Part shown: positions 24,021-33,746 of the stretch, piece after piece
Numbering within the stretch: the first letter of the stretch is position 1
How the letters are laid out: each line of letters starts with the position of its first letter
Assembly: GCF_028771845.1 (NCBI RefSeq)
Contig: NZ_CP118270.1
Span: 5,952,001-6,016,000 of the forward strand
DNA length: 64,000 bases
Source of the DNA: Paenibacillus marchantiae
GTDB taxonomy: Bacteria; Bacillota; Bacilli; Paenibacillales; Paenibacillaceae
Direction: 5' to 3'
Made by a program: the position numbers and the translations under genes
Notes under the pieces: generated by a model
The model's database searches: none
The model's input: the letters and a program-made list of their open reading frames with translations, nothing else
Told to the model about the DNA's origin: nothing

Positions 24021-24170
24021 ATGAAAGCAACACGCAAGCTCAGTATCCTTATACTCATGATTACCCTGATTGGTGCGCTGTTATCAGCCTGTGGTAGCAA
24101 AGCAGAGCCATCCACTACAACCGCTAAAGCAGAATCAGGTGAATACACTACTTCAACTCAAGCTCAGTAA
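24021..24170 (+). CDS. 49-residue lipoprotein, likely remnant of a siderophore-binding protein
   Basis: The frame encodes a lipoprotein signal peptide with lipobox LLSACGS at about 20-26, then a Ser/Thr/Ala-rich tail that ends after 49 residues. The N-terminus looks like those of iron-siderophore substrate-binding proteins, and a Fur box lies 35 bases upstream, yet no binding domain remains. A terminator follows at once. It may be a deletion remnant or a real small iron-regulated lipoprotein. It faces the exporter-permease operon. Confidence 0.6.
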   Translation: MKATRKLSILILMITLIGALLSACGSKAEPSTTTAKAESGEYTTSTQAQ

Positions 24171-24187
24171 CGTGATATTAGAAAGTA

Positions 24188-24243
24188 GAAAAAAAACGCC
24201 TTCGTCTTACTCAGAATCATGAGTAGACGAAGGCGTCTTTTTT
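24188..24243. terminator. strong two-way terminator
   Basis: AAAAAAACGCCTTCGTCTAC-type stem with 16-base arms and A/T runs at both ends, between the small lipoprotein and the ABC exporter. Confidence 0.85.
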
Positions 24244-24298
24244 TAGTTCATATACAGCTTCAAATGAAGAGTTAGAGTTCACAAACTCTCTGTTACGT

Positions 24299-26014
24299 TC
24301 AGGCACCGAACTGTGCATAATGCAGACGACTGTATACTCCACCTGCTTCAAGCAATTCTTCGTGTCTGCCCTGCTCAGTAATCCCTTGCTCGGCAACAAC
24401 AATAATGCGATCCGCATTTTTGATCGTAGCCAATCTGTGGGCAATAACCAGGGTAGTCCGTCCTTCGGACAATTCCGCAAGGGATTGCTGGATTGCTGCT
24501 TCTGTCTCAGTATCCAATGCAGATGTAGCTTCGTCCAAAATTAGAATCGGAGGATTCTTCAGGAACATACGTGCAATGGACAAACGCTGTTTCTGTCCGC
24601 CGGACAGCTTCACACCGCGTTCACCAATTAACGTGTCCATTCCTTCCGGCATGGAAGTGATCAGTGTTTCCATCTGTGCACGACGAGCTGCCATCCAGAT
24701 TTCTTCTTCTGTTGCATCCAGCTTGCCATACGCAATATTCTCACGAACGGTTCCATCGAACAGGAACACGTCCTGCTGAACAATTCCGATCTGACTGCGC
24801 AATGAATCCAGCGTCATGTCTTGAATCTCCTGACCATCGATCGTGATGCGACCTTCCAGCACATCATAGAAACGAGGCAGCAGACTGCACAGCGTTGTTT
24901 TCCCTGCACCCGATGGTCCAACAAGGGCCACTGTTTCACCAGCGTGAATATTCAGATCAATCCCTTTAAGAACAGGCTCCTGATCCGAATAGCCAAAGGT
25001 CACCTGCTCATATCGGATATCTCCACGCAGATGAGATACCGTAGTGGCACCCGGTCGATCTTCAACGTCCGGCTCCATATCGAGCAATTCCGTATAACGT
25101 TTGAAACCCGCAATCCCTTTTGGATACGTCTCAATAACGGAGTTGATCTTCTGAATGGGTGTAAGAAACACATTGGACAGCATAATAAATGCAATAAATT
25201 GACCATAGCTCATACTGCCTTGAATGACAAACCATGTGCCGCATACCAGTACAAAGAGGGATACCAGCTTCATCAGCATGTAACTGATGGAAGAGTTCCA
25301 GGCCATGATTCTGTACGCGATCAGTTTGGTTTGACGGAAACGGCTGTTGTTTACAGCGAATTGTGCTTTTTCATGCTCTTCATTAGCAAAAGCCTGAACC
25401 ACGCGAATACCACTTACATTGTTTTCTACACGTGCGTTGAAATCTGCTATATCTCCGAACATTCGGCTAAATGCCTTGGACATCTTGCTGCCAAAATACA
25501 AGGATAGATAAATAATGAGCGGCACGATAATAAATGTTAACACGGCCAGATTTCCGTTAATGCTCATCATGATGCTGAATGCACCGATCAACGTCATTAC
25601 TGCGATAAATACATCCTCCGGACCATGATGGGCAATCTCGCCGATATCCATCAGGTCATTGGTCATACGAGAAACCAGGTGTCCGGTTTTGGTATTGTCA
25701 AAGAAACGGAATGATAACTTCTGTACATGATTGAAAAGTGCCTTACGCATATCGGTCTCGATATTAATACCAAGCTTATGTCCCCAGTATGTAACAACAA
25801 AGTTGAGGAACGAGTTTAATAGATAAATCGCGAGCAGCGCAAGACATGCCCATAATATCCAGTCCCAGCGTCCCCCTGGCAAAAGGTCATCCACGACTCT
25901 ATTGACTGCCAGCGGGAAGGCCAGTTCTAGCAGAGCTACGAAAATCGCGCAGCTAAAGTCCAGAATGAACAGCTTTTTGTAAGGCCTGTAATAGGCAAAG
26001 AAACGGCGAAGCAT
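24299..26014 (-). CDS. ABC transporter, fused membrane and ATPase domains (MsbA/LmrA type)
   Basis: A 571-residue half-exporter. Residues 1-310 hold six membrane helices; the nucleotide-binding domain follows with Walker A GPSGAGKTT (about 364-372), Q-loop IVQQDVFLFD, signature LSGGQKQR, Walker B ILILDEATSALD and switch AHRLATI. Works as a dimer to export lipids, drugs, peptides or siderophores. It lies 44 bases after the two siderophore permease genes, so iron-related export is a reasonable guess only. Confidence 0.92.
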   Translation of the reverse strand: MLRRFFAYYRPYKKLFILDFSCAIFVALLELAFPLAVNRVVDDLLPGGRWDWILWACLALLAIYLLNSFLNFVVTYWGHKLGINIETDMRKALFNHVQKLSFRFFDNTKTGHLVSRMTNDLMDIGEIAHHGPEDVFIAVMTLIGAFSIMMSINGNLAVLTFIIVPLIIYLSLYFGSKMSKAFSRMFGDIADFNARVENNVSGIRVVQAFANEEHEKAQFAVNNSRFRQTKLIAYRIMAWNSSISYMLMKLVSLFVLVCGTWFVIQGSMSYGQFIAFIMLSNVFLTPIQKINSVIETYPKGIAGFKRYTELLDMEPDVEDRPGATTVSHLRGDIRYEQVTFGYSDQEPVLKGIDLNIHAGETVALVGPSGAGKTTLCSLLPRFYDVLEGRITIDGQEIQDMTLDSLRSQIGIVQQDVFLFDGTVRENIAYGKLDATEEEIWMAARRAQMETLITSMPEGMDTLIGERGVKLSGGQKQRLSIARMFLKNPPILILDEATSALDTETEAAIQQSLAELSEGRTTLVIAHRLATIKNADRIIVVAEQGITEQGRHEELLEAGGVYSRLHYAQFGA

Positions 26015-26058
26015 GGACTGAAGTCCTCCTTATAGCAACCATACAACATGATTGCTTT

Positions 26059-27090
26059 CTATTTCGTTTTGCTCAAGAGATACAGGAAGTACGGGGCACC
26101 AATGATGGCAACCAGAATACCTGCCGGAATCTCTGAAGGCTGCAAGATTACGCGTCCCAGCGTATCTGCAACAAGCACAAGCAATGATCCGACCAGTGCG
26201 GATGCAGGCAAAAGGAACTGATGTTTTGGTCCCACGAGACGACGTGCCAAATGTGGACCAATCAGACCCACAAAACCAATGCCGCCACTGACGGATACGC
26301 ATGATCCGGCCAGTCCCACGGCTGCAGCCAGCAGGATCAGTCTTTCGCGTTCCACCGGAGCGCCGAGACCACTTGCTGTTTGGTCGCCAAGGTTCAGTAC
26401 ATTGAGCACACGGGCTTTATACAGAACAAGCGGCACAAGGACAATGAGAAACGGCAGCAACGCCGTTACGAATTTCCAGTTGGAACCCCAGATGCTACCT
26501 GCCATCCAGGTGGCCACAAATTGATACTTCTCTGGGCTAAGCCGAAGTGTTAGTACGATCATGGCTGAGCTGATTCCTGCCGCTACACCAATCCCTGTAA
26601 GCAACATGCGCGTAGGCATGAGACCTTCTCCCTTTTTGTAAGAGAGCACATAAATCAGAAATGCAGCAAAAGTTGCACCGATCAGGGCCAGGATTGGCAG
26701 CAAAAATACCGGAGCCGCCGTTGTTGTCGGGAAGAAGGAAACAAACAACATAACAACCAATCCGGCACCAGCGTTGATACCGAGAATCCCTGGATCAGCC
26801 AGAGGATTTCGGGATACCCCCTGCAGAATACAACCGGATAGCGCAAGTCCCGCACCGACCAGAACCGAAATGACGATACGCGGCAAACGGAATTCAAACA
26901 AGATCAGTTCCTGCTTAGCTGTCCCACCGCCAAACAGGGTCCGCATCACCTCAAGTGGAGAAAGCCGAGTGAACCCTGTATTCATACTGATAATAAAAGC
27001 TGTAATAATCAACGCACCAAGCACAATCATGACAATGGTGCTTTTTGTTCTCTTTTTGCGTTCTGCTCCAACCAAAGTTGAGGATTCCAT
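26059..27090 (-). CDS. iron-siderophore ABC permease, FecCD family
   Basis: A 343-residue permease with about ten helices. FecCD marks: LPRIVISVLVGAGLALSGCILQGVSRNPLADPGILGINAGAG (two pieces near 68-110) and GFVGLIGPHLARRLVGPKHQFLLP. It begins 2 bases after the sibling permease gene; both would pair as one channel. No binding protein or ATPase gene lies in the window; in Bacillus FeuBC-type pairs use the shared ATPase YusV (inference). Confidence 0.93.
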   Translation of the reverse strand: MESSTLVGAERKKRTKSTIVMIVLGALIITAFIISMNTGFTRLSPLEVMRTLFGGGTAKQELILFEFRLPRIVISVLVGAGLALSGCILQGVSRNPLADPGILGINAGAGLVVMLFVSFFPTTTAAPVFLLPILALIGATFAAFLIYVLSYKKGEGLMPTRMLLTGIGVAAGISSAMIVLTLRLSPEKYQFVATWMAGSIWGSNWKFVTALLPFLIVLVPLVLYKARVLNVLNLGDQTASGLGAPVERERLILLAAAVGLAGSCVSVSGGIGFVGLIGPHLARRLVGPKHQFLLPASALVGSLLVLVADTLGRVILQPSEIPAGILVAIIGAPYFLYLLSKTK

Positions 27091-27092
27091 CG

Positions 27093-28148
27093 TTACAGAG
27101 TCCTCCTTTCTTTACGCGCCAGATAGAGGAAGAAAGGTACCCCAATTAGGGCAACCAAGGCGCCAATTGGCGTCTCATATGGCGGGTTAATCATACGTGC
27201 AGCCAGATCCGCGAATACGAGCAGCAGACTGCCCATCACTGCAGAACATGGAATAATCCAGCGATAATCGACCCCAACTAATTTACGTGTGAGATGGGGA
27301 ATGATGAGCCCTACAAAACCAACAGCACCCACCACGGATACGGCCGTACCTGCGAGGATTAGTACAACAATCAGACCAACCAGCTTGATCAGGCCAGTAC
27401 GTTGACCCAACCCAACGGCGATATCTTCTCCCAAGCTAAGCAGCGTAATGGAACGGGAGATAATAATCCCTGCAATAAGCGCAGCTAAAACCCAAGGGAA
27501 CATGACTTCCAACTGGGACCACTTCGTCCCGGCGACACCGCCAGCTGTCCAGAAAGCAAGGTCTTGTCCAATTTTGAAATACAGTGCAATCCCTTCACTG
27601 AGTGCTGAAAGCATCGCAGACACTGCCGCCCCCGCCAGAACCAGCCGGAGAGGTGTAAGTCCAGATTTGGACGCTGCACCGAAACCATAGACCAACAGAA
27701 CCCCAAGTCCTGCACCAACGAAGGAGTACAGAATGATATACATATATGGCATGCCTGGGAAAAAGGCAAAGCAGACAGCGAGCGCAAATCCTGCGCCAGC
27801 ATTCAATCCGAGCAAACCGGAATCTGCCAGCGGGTTACGGGTCATCCCCTGCATAATGGCACCGGCTACTGCGAAGCAGGCACCCACCATTGCTCCGCCA
27901 AGAATACGCGGTAACCGAATCTCCCATATAATCTGATGCGGAGTCAGTTCAGGATTAAAGTTAAAGATTGCCTCCCATACAACGCCCAGCTTGATATCTG
28001 CAGCCCCAAACGAAATGGACAGCGCCATACCCAGCGCGAGCAGCAGAATCCCCCCTGTCAGGATCAATGTGGCAGCCCAGGGACGAGTGTGTATTTTGGC
28101 TGTCGGTGATTCCGTAGGTTGACTTGCCGGTGAAACTTTCGAACTCAT
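27093..28148 (-). CDS. iron-siderophore ABC permease, FecCD family
   Basis: A 351-residue partner permease, first gene of the operon. Motifs LPRILGGAMVGACFAVAGAIMQG, TRNPLADSGLLGLNAGAG and GFVGLIIPHLTRKLVG identify the family. The N-terminal 25 residues are polar and longer than usual. A Fur box lies about 80 bases upstream of the ATG, so the operon is likely iron-repressed. Confidence 0.93.
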   Translation of the reverse strand: MSSKVSPASQPTESPTAKIHTRPWAATLILTGGILLLALGMALSISFGAADIKLGVVWEAIFNFNPELTPHQIIWEIRLPRILGGAMVGACFAVAGAIMQGMTRNPLADSGLLGLNAGAGFALAVCFAFFPGMPYMYIILYSFVGAGLGVLLVYGFGAASKSGLTPLRLVLAGAAVSAMLSALSEGIALYFKIGQDLAFWTAGGVAGTKWSQLEVMFPWVLAALIAGIIISRSITLLSLGEDIAVGLGQRTGLIKLVGLIVVLILAGTAVSVVGAVGFVGLIIPHLTRKLVGVDYRWIIPCSAVMGSLLLVFADLAARMINPPYETPIGALVALIGVPFFLYLARKERRTL

Positions 28149-28222
28149 ATGTCCCCACCCTTGTTATGAGTGATGTAGACAGATCCTATGTACATAACAA
28201 TCACCTCTCTATTAATACATAA

Positions 28223-28241
28223 CTGATATTGATTCTCATTC
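28223..28241 (-). promoter_or_regulatory. Fur box before the permease operon
   Basis: TGATATTGATTCTCATTCC is close to GATAATGATTCTCATTATC with the core GATTCTCATT intact. Confidence 0.65.
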
Positions 28242-28323
28242 CCATAGATCATTGTATGTCAACTAGCTGTCTCTGGCAATGGACAAATGGGACAAGTTTA
28301 TTGCATAAATGAATTTTTGTACT

Positions 28324-28362
28324 AAAAAAAGCTGCATGGAGTATAAGAACTCCAATGCAGCA
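28324..28362 (-). terminator. terminator after the GDPD gene
   Basis: GCTGCATTGGAGT...ACTCCATGCAGC stem followed by TTTTTTT on the minus strand. Confidence 0.85.
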
Positions 28363-28381
28363 CCTTGGTTTTACATATGAT

Positions 28382-29119
28382 TTAACGACTATGCACAGCA
28401 GTCAATGCTGCCAGCACATCCGGCACATCTGTAATAAGTCCCTTCACACCCATATCGATCAATTCCTGCATTTCGGCAGGATCATTCACCGTGAACGGGT
28501 GTGTTGCAATTCCCTGAGCCAACGCAGCAGCAACTTCTTCTCGTGTTACAGCAACCTTGTAGGGATGCAGAGCAGAAGCTTCCAGTTTGGCAGCATAATC
28601 ATATGGGCGGTACAGCTTTTCCATATATAAAATTGCTGTGCGAATTTCCGGGGCAAGACGTTTGCACCTCACTAACGAGGCATGATTAAAGCTGGATAGA
28701 ATGACCTGTTGTTCCATGCCCCAATTCCGAATCGCTTGTATTAACTTTTCTTCCATTCCCTTATAACTAATAACACCATTTTTCAATTCCAGGTTAAGTA
28801 GAATGTCTTTCCCACGAACCAAATCAAATAATTCATCCAAAGATGGAATACGTTCTCCAGCAAAATCGGCATGGAACCAAGCACCTGCGTCTAGAGTACG
28901 TAATTCTTCAACTGATTTATCCTTGACCCAGCCTTCTGCTCCGGCAGTACGACTTAACGTCTCATCATGTATCAATACCAGGCTACCATCACTGGAAAGC
29001 TGGACATCCGTTTCAATGCCTGTCGCTCCAAGCTGCAAGCTGCGTTCAAACGCCACCATCGTATTCTCGGGGCATACGGCAGATGCTCCCCTATGGGCGA
29101 TATTTTCAATTCTTTTCAT
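28382..29119 (-). CDS. glycerophosphodiester phosphodiesterase
   Basis: A 245-residue TIM-barrel enzyme that cleaves glycerophosphodiesters to glycerol 3-phosphate and an alcohol. HRGASAVCPENT (9-20) has the catalytic His and Glu, ETDVQLSSDG and VLIHDE supply metal ligands and the second His, and LNLELK follows. No signal peptide, so cytosolic GlpQ/YhdW-like. Start ATG 29119 follows AGGAGG. Confidence 0.93.
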   Translation of the reverse strand: MKRIENIAHRGASAVCPENTMVAFERSLQLGATGIETDVQLSSDGSLVLIHDETLSRTAGAEGWVKDKSVEELRTLDAGAWFHADFAGERIPSLDELFDLVRGKDILLNLELKNGVISYKGMEEKLIQAIRNWGMEQQVILSSFNHASLVRCKRLAPEIRTAILYMEKLYRPYDYAAKLEASALHPYKVAVTREEVAAALAQGIATHPFTVNDPAEMQELIDMGVKGLITDVPDVLAALTAVHSR

Positions 29120-29339
29120 TCCAGCGCCTCCTGAGTTCAACATTAACTCTATGATTCTCACTATAAACGCAGTTTGTCATACCTGTATTAACAGAGCGTT
29201 TAATTGTATGCTCCGTCCGCGTATAGGGCAACATCTTGGAGGGCTGGGGATTCACTCATTTTGTGAACTCAATCTGTAAAGCAGACATAATATAGTATCA
29301 GTCATAGACAACTGCACTCCGCTGTAAGGAGGTCGCCCA

Positions 29340-29672
29340 TTGAAACCCCTAACGAAGAACAGATCTGTATCTCCCAAATCTTCCTCCAAAAAAGCTCCCT
29401 TGCCCAGAATTTCTGCCAAAAGCAGATCCGGCAAACCCAGCAGTAAAACTAGAACGCCCCCCAGACCACGCCAATACATGAAAAAGGCATCCGTTCGAGG
29501 GCTGTCTGTTCCCGACAAAACAAGTAATCAATCATCCGTTCTGGATGAACAGAGTCAACTGGATAAGTTGGCTTTTATCGCTGCCATCCTTGCTCTTATT
29601 GCAGCCGCAATTGGACTATACATTGCATGGAGAACACTCAGTTTGCCGGGTGATACTGAGGTAACGGTCTAA
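29340..29672 (+). CDS. small basic protein with C-terminal membrane helix, TTG start
   Basis: A 110-residue protein whose first 70 residues are rich in Lys, Ser and Pro and low in order, followed by a membrane helix at about 78-98 (LAFIAAILALIAAAIGLYIAW). TTG 29340 lies 7 bases after AAGGAGGT, an ideal ribosome site. A tail-anchored topology with a basic cytosolic part is likely. No family name known. Confidence 0.65.
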   Translation: MKPLTKNRSVSPKSSSKKAPLPRISAKSRSGKPSSKTRTPPRPRQYMKKASVRGLSVPDKTSNQSSVLDEQSQLDKLAFIAAILALIAAAIGLYIAWRTLSLPGDTEVTV

Positions 29673-29846
29673 CTCCCCTTGCCCACTCTGTCTCTCTTTT
29701 CTATAGAGGCGGAGTTCTTTTTTTTGCAGACAGAAAAAAACCGTTCCCCTGAGACGCCGACCGTACCGGCGCCTCTTTGGAAAGGCCATTTCTTCATCGG
29801 GCGTTGCCCCGGCGATTATGTCACCGTCCCGGAATGGCTGCTCGAA

Positions 29847-29978
29847 TTACAGAACGAATGTACGAGAGATGATAACGAGCAGGATGAACAACACCAGAAT
29901 CGCGCCTGTTGATGTCCATGCTCCACCACCAAAGCCGCCGTATCCGTAACCGTATCCTGTGCCTTTGATTTCGCTCAT
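29847..29978 (-). CDS. YjcZ-type sporulation peptide
   Basis: A 43-residue frame: a Gly/Tyr-rich N-terminus (GTGYGYGYGGFGGG) and one hydrophobic helix GAILVLFILLVIISRTF, the classical YjcZ family found in spores. Start at 29978 follows GGGAGTG. A similar peptide is at 48969-49091. Confidence 0.85.
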   Translation of the reverse strand: MSEIKGTGYGYGYGGFGGGAWTSTGAILVLFILLVIISRTFVL

Positions 29979-30076
29979 GAGTGACACTCCCCTCTTTTAA
30001 GAAAGTACACTATAGACTATGTTTGGGGAGGGAACTTGCTTGGGCACATCGGAAAGTTTTCCGCTGGAGCGGGTAG

Positions 30077-30661
30077 TTATTTATCCTGAAGCTGTGACCA
30101 CTTCTGGGTCAACTGTGCCGGAATATAGGATGACATCCGATTCAATAGTTCAGCCGGATCAGATTCCAGACTCCATAGACTGAGATGTGATGTATTGGAA
30201 AATCCTTCATGCACGCTATGCTCAACCATTTTCATCAACGGCTCGTAATATCCGTTTACATTTAACAAACCAACGGGTTTACGATGAATGCCAATTTGTG
30301 CCCAGCAAAGAACCTCAAATAGTTCTTCAAATGTACCCATACCACCAGGAAGAGCCACAAATCCGTCGGACAGCTCGGCCATCGTTGCCTTGCGTTCATG
30401 CATCGTTCCCACTTCAATCAGCTGCGTAAGACCTCCATGTACGACCTCTCCCCGGAACAAGCCAGTCGGCATGACACCAATTACTTCTCCACCCTGCTCC
30501 AGAGCAGCATCCGCGACTGCACCCATTAATCCCATACATGACCCTCCATAGACGAGTGCGTACCCGCTATCGGCGATCTGTTTACCCAATTTAATAGCCT
30601 GCTGTGTGTAATCGGGGTGATTTCCCGGGTTGGAGCCTGCAAAAACACATATACGTTTCAA
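30077..30661 (-). CDS. yvdD: LOG family nucleotide phosphoribohydrolase
   Basis: A 194-residue TIGR00730/LOG-type enzyme that hydrolyses nucleoside or cytokinin 5-monophosphates to base and ribose 5-phosphate. MHERKATM (88-95) and PGGMGTFEE (105-113) are the conserved active-site motifs; GGSCMGLMGAVAD forms the phosphate loop. TTG at 30661 is the start, 7 bases after AAGGAGTG. Confidence 0.9.
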   Translation of the reverse strand: MKRICVFAGSNPGNHPDYTQQAIKLGKQIADSGYALVYGGSCMGLMGAVADAALEQGGEVIGVMPTGLFRGEVVHGGLTQLIEVGTMHERKATMAELSDGFVALPGGMGTFEELFEVLCWAQIGIHRKPVGLLNVNGYYEPLMKMVEHSVHEGFSNTSHLSLWSLESDPAELLNRMSSYIPAQLTQKWSQLQDK

Positions 30662-30749
30662 TGGGTTTCACTCCTTCTCATGATCTATTTCATTAGTGTA
30701 TAACATGAATGTAAATACTATGTTACATCACTCATCATACTCAAGTGAA

Positions 30750-30787
30750 TAAAAAAAACACCCGACCGTTTGCAGCCGGTCGGGCTC
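30750..30787 (-). terminator. terminator after the 30896-31321 gene
   Basis: CCCGACCGGCTGC...CGGTCGGGTG stem followed by TTTTTTTT on the minus strand. Confidence 0.85.
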
Positions 30788-30895
30788 CCATAATTAGTAC
30801 ACATCATTTAGAAGGGGTTGTTACTGTTTACTATAAAGGCCAAACATTAAATCCATATGATCTTTGCATGAAATGAATATTAAATATCAACCGAC

Positions 30896-31321
30896 TTATC
30901 GTATTCCACGCCGTGAGCGCACCACAAACATATGCTTGTCCTTACGAAGAATCCGGCCGTCTGCAAGCTCAACCTGATCATCATCATGCCGTATAATCGT
31001 TGTGGATAATGCTACAATTTTGGCCCGACGCCAAATCATAACCTGTGATTTGAAATAGATGGCATTTTCAAATTGTACGGCCTTTTTCATCACATATCCA
31101 ACCTTATGCACCTCGGATCGCGCTTTTTTCAAGGGAAGGCTCTCTTCAGGCAGAGGCCGGATCATTGCAATATTGTCGAACGATACCTTGATCCGCTTGG
31201 GTCCGATTCGTACACAATCCGCTTCTTCATCCCACTCGACCAGCGTTCCTTTCAGTGGCTCTCGTATGCCGGTTGCACGATATACGGCTACTTTCCGTCC
31301 TACCCAATGTCGCAATGCCAT
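30896..31321 (-). CDS. uncharacterised basic protein after ung
   Basis: A 141-residue basic, beta-rich soluble protein (VGRKVAVYRATGIREPLKGTLVEWDEEADCVRIG looks like an Sm/RNA- or nucleotide-binding barrel, uncertain). Start at 31321 follows GGGGG and lies 14 bases after the ung stop, so it is co-transcribed with ung. Function unknown. Confidence 0.65.
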   Translation of the reverse strand: MALRHWVGRKVAVYRATGIREPLKGTLVEWDEEADCVRIGPKRIKVSFDNIAMIRPLPEESLPLKKARSEVHKVGYVMKKAVQFENAIYFKSQVMIWRRAKIVALSTTIIRHDDDQVELADGRILRKDKHMFVVRSRRGIR

Positions 31322-31335
31322 CGCCCCCCGTTTGT

Positions 31336-32004
31336 CTAGTTTTCCGGTATCGTCCAATCAATCGGTTCAATACCTTTGGAGGTCAAAAATTCATTGGCTT
31401 TGGAAAAAGGACGACTGCCAAGGAAGCCACGATGTGCTGCAAGCGGACTTGGATGCGTAGACTCCAACACCAGATGTTTATCCCGGTTAATGAATGCCCC
31501 TTTCTTCTGGGCATGACTGCCCCAAAGCATAAATACCATCGGTTCTGAACGTTCATTCAATGCCCGGATGACAGCGTCTGTAAACGTCTGCCAACCCAGT
31601 CCCTGATGGGAGTTAGGCTGTCCTTCCCGTACCGTCAGAACCGCATTAAGCAGCAGCACACCCTGCTCTGCCCAATGAACCAGCGATCCGTGATTCGGAA
31701 TCGGCAGACCCAGATCCGCGTGAAGCTCCTTATATATATTTTTCAAAGAAGGAGGAACGCGCACCCCCGGTCTGACCGAGAAACTTAATCCCTGAGCCTG
31801 ACCCGCTCCGTGATAAGGGTCCTGACCGATAATAACGGCCTTGACCTTATGATACGGGGTCAGTTTAAGAGCCGAGAACAAATCTTCCTTGGGTGGAAAG
31901 ATGGTCTGTGTTTTGTACTCGGCGGCGAGTGCATAACGAATGTTGTTGAAATACTCGGCTTCGGTCTCTTCCTGAAGCACCGTGTCCCAATCGTTTCCAA
32001 ACAT
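31336..32004 (-). CDS. ung: uracil-DNA glycosylase, family 1
   Basis: Removes uracil from DNA in base excision repair. The 222-residue protein has the water-activating loop GQDPYHG (60-66, Asp62) and the minor-groove loop HPSPLAAHRGFLGSRPF near 183-199. Size fits Ung of Bacillus. Start ATG 32004 follows AAAGGAG by 8 bases; the longer frame has none. It leads an operon with the following basic protein. Confidence 0.96.
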   Translation of the reverse strand: MFGNDWDTVLQEETEAEYFNNIRYALAAEYKTQTIFPPKEDLFSALKLTPYHKVKAVIIGQDPYHGAGQAQGLSFSVRPGVRVPPSLKNIYKELHADLGLPIPNHGSLVHWAEQGVLLLNAVLTVREGQPNSHQGLGWQTFTDAVIRALNERSEPMVFMLWGSHAQKKGAFINRDKHLVLESTHPSPLAAHRGFLGSRPFSKANEFLTSKGIEPIDWTIPEN

Positions 32005-32278
32005 ATGTAAAGGCTCCTTTCCCTGATGAATACATATCCGTGCAGTCCACATAACGAACTGCCACCTGCGTGAGCCGTATCCTACGACTCATAGACTATC
32101 CACCATTTTAACATAACCGGGGACAGCAGACCAGAAGTGTACATCAGGGGATAGGGTTGCCTCTATAACTAACGTTACTTCAGACCGAGCATGGAATATC
32201 TATCGTTGTAAATTGATGCGCTCTGAATCTGAACAACAGAGTTAAAGCAATCCAGTACCTTGTTTATAGATAACTTAA

Positions 32279-33499
32279 TCAGACTTGAACGGGTACGCCC
32301 TCATCTTTATTGACCAATAGAGTGCTTATTCTTCTGAGTCCCTCTTCAAGAACCGAACGCGGACATGCCAAGTTTAGACGGATACACCCGCCTCCATTAG
32401 CTACAAACATATGTCCATCTTCAAGTAATACCCCCGCTTGTTCAGCGAAAAATAAAGGCAGGTTTACATTTGCAGGGACGTATGCCGTAATATCAATCCA
32501 TGCCAGATACGTAGCTTCCGGAATATGAAATACCGCCTGTGGCAGATAACGCTTCACATATTGATCCACAAAGGCAAAATTGTCATCAAGATACGTTTTC
32601 AACTGTTTCAGCCATTCGTCGCCATGTTCGTAAGCCGCTTGAGTCGCTGCAATGCTCAGCGGATTTTTGAACCCATAATGCCGTTTCTGCCAGATCGTTC
32701 GGAGTCCTTCATTTGCAATAATCACATTGGAGAACATTAGGCCCGCCATATTGAACGTTTTGCTTGGAGACATACAGGTAATGATTCGATCCGTATCCGG
32801 GAACAGCTTGGCAAGAGGCGTATGCTTCTTACCTGTACGCAGCAAGTCACAGTGAATTTCATCCGATATTACCCACACGTTATGGCTCAGACAGATCTCA
32901 CCCACACGTTGTAACTCTTCTGTTGTCCATACGCGTCCAGACGGATTATGCGGATTGCAAAAAATACATAACGTAACTTGTTCATCACTGGCTTTGGCTT
33001 CAAAATCTGTAAAGTCTATTGAATAATGTCCCTGCTCGTTGATCAAATCTGAGCAAACTAGTTCAATATGATTATGCTCCGCAGCCGATTTAAAATAACC
33101 ATAGGAGGGCGTCACAATCAGCACCTTCTCATTCGGTTTGCAAATATATTCAACTAATTCATATAGAGCAGGAATGATCCCATGTGATGTCTCCAGATGC
33201 TCCTTGGGAAAGGACCAGTCATAGTATCTGTTCATCCAGTTGGAGACAGCTTCGTAGTATGCCGGATCGAACACCTGGGAGTACCCCATAATTTTCCGGT
33301 CCAAACGCTCCTTAACTGCTTCCCGTATTTCGGGAGGTGTGGCAAACTCCATATCTCCAATCCACATGCGAATAAATTCTTCATCCTTAAATGGAAATTT
33401 CATATCTTCTGTTGCATTAAAAATATATTGACGGAAACCATCCGTATTCATGGCATTGGTTCCTGTGCGATCAATAATCTCATCGAAATCATACTTCAT
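32279..33499 (-). CDS. patB: PLP-dependent aminotransferase, MalY/PatB type C-S lyase
   Basis: A 406-residue fold-type I enzyme. CNPHNPSGR (181-189), SDEIHCDL (212-219) and SPSKTFN with the Schiff-base Lys247 fit the MalY/PatB group, which cleaves cystathionine or cysteine conjugates. WIGDMEFATPPEI and the RLNLACPRS arginine near the C-terminus support this. It is divergent from an XRE-type regulator, which probably controls it. Start 33499 is favoured; the site AGAAGG is close. Confidence 0.9.
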   Translation of the reverse strand: MKYDFDEIIDRTGTNAMNTDGFRQYIFNATEDMKFPFKDEEFIRMWIGDMEFATPPEIREAVKERLDRKIMGYSQVFDPAYYEAVSNWMNRYYDWSFPKEHLETSHGIIPALYELVEYICKPNEKVLIVTPSYGYFKSAAEHNHIELVCSDLINEQGHYSIDFTDFEAKASDEQVTLCIFCNPHNPSGRVWTTEELQRVGEICLSHNVWVISDEIHCDLLRTGKKHTPLAKLFPDTDRIITCMSPSKTFNMAGLMFSNVIIANEGLRTIWQKRHYGFKNPLSIAATQAAYEHGDEWLKQLKTYLDDNFAFVDQYVKRYLPQAVFHIPEATYLAWIDITAYVPANVNLPLFFAEQAGVLLEDGHMFVANGGGCIRLNLACPRSVLEEGLRRISTLLVNKDEGVPVQV

Positions 33500-33746
33500 A
33501 GCCTTCTGCGCCTCTTTCTCTCTGTTCTCCATCCTGGGATGAGGTTCTGTTAGACACATTATTTCATGGCTTAGAAGTTACATCAAACGCAATAGAATCT
33601 ATTCAGAAGAAACAAATCCATCTTAATGTTTCGTCATAATAGGTATTTTCATGAAAAAAGTGTTATATTTTTCGTATAGATTGATTTTACCAAGGGGTTT
33701 CACCTTTTCTCATATTCTTAAGAAACTTAACAGAAGGAGATCCGAT

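Noticed and set aside
24821..25507. 228-residue frame opposite the ABC exporter
   Set aside because: Fully inside the exporter gene in antisense with no start signal or recognisable domain.
29679..29912. 77-residue plus-strand frame
   Set aside because: It overlaps the YjcZ peptide gene on the other strand and has no ribosome site.
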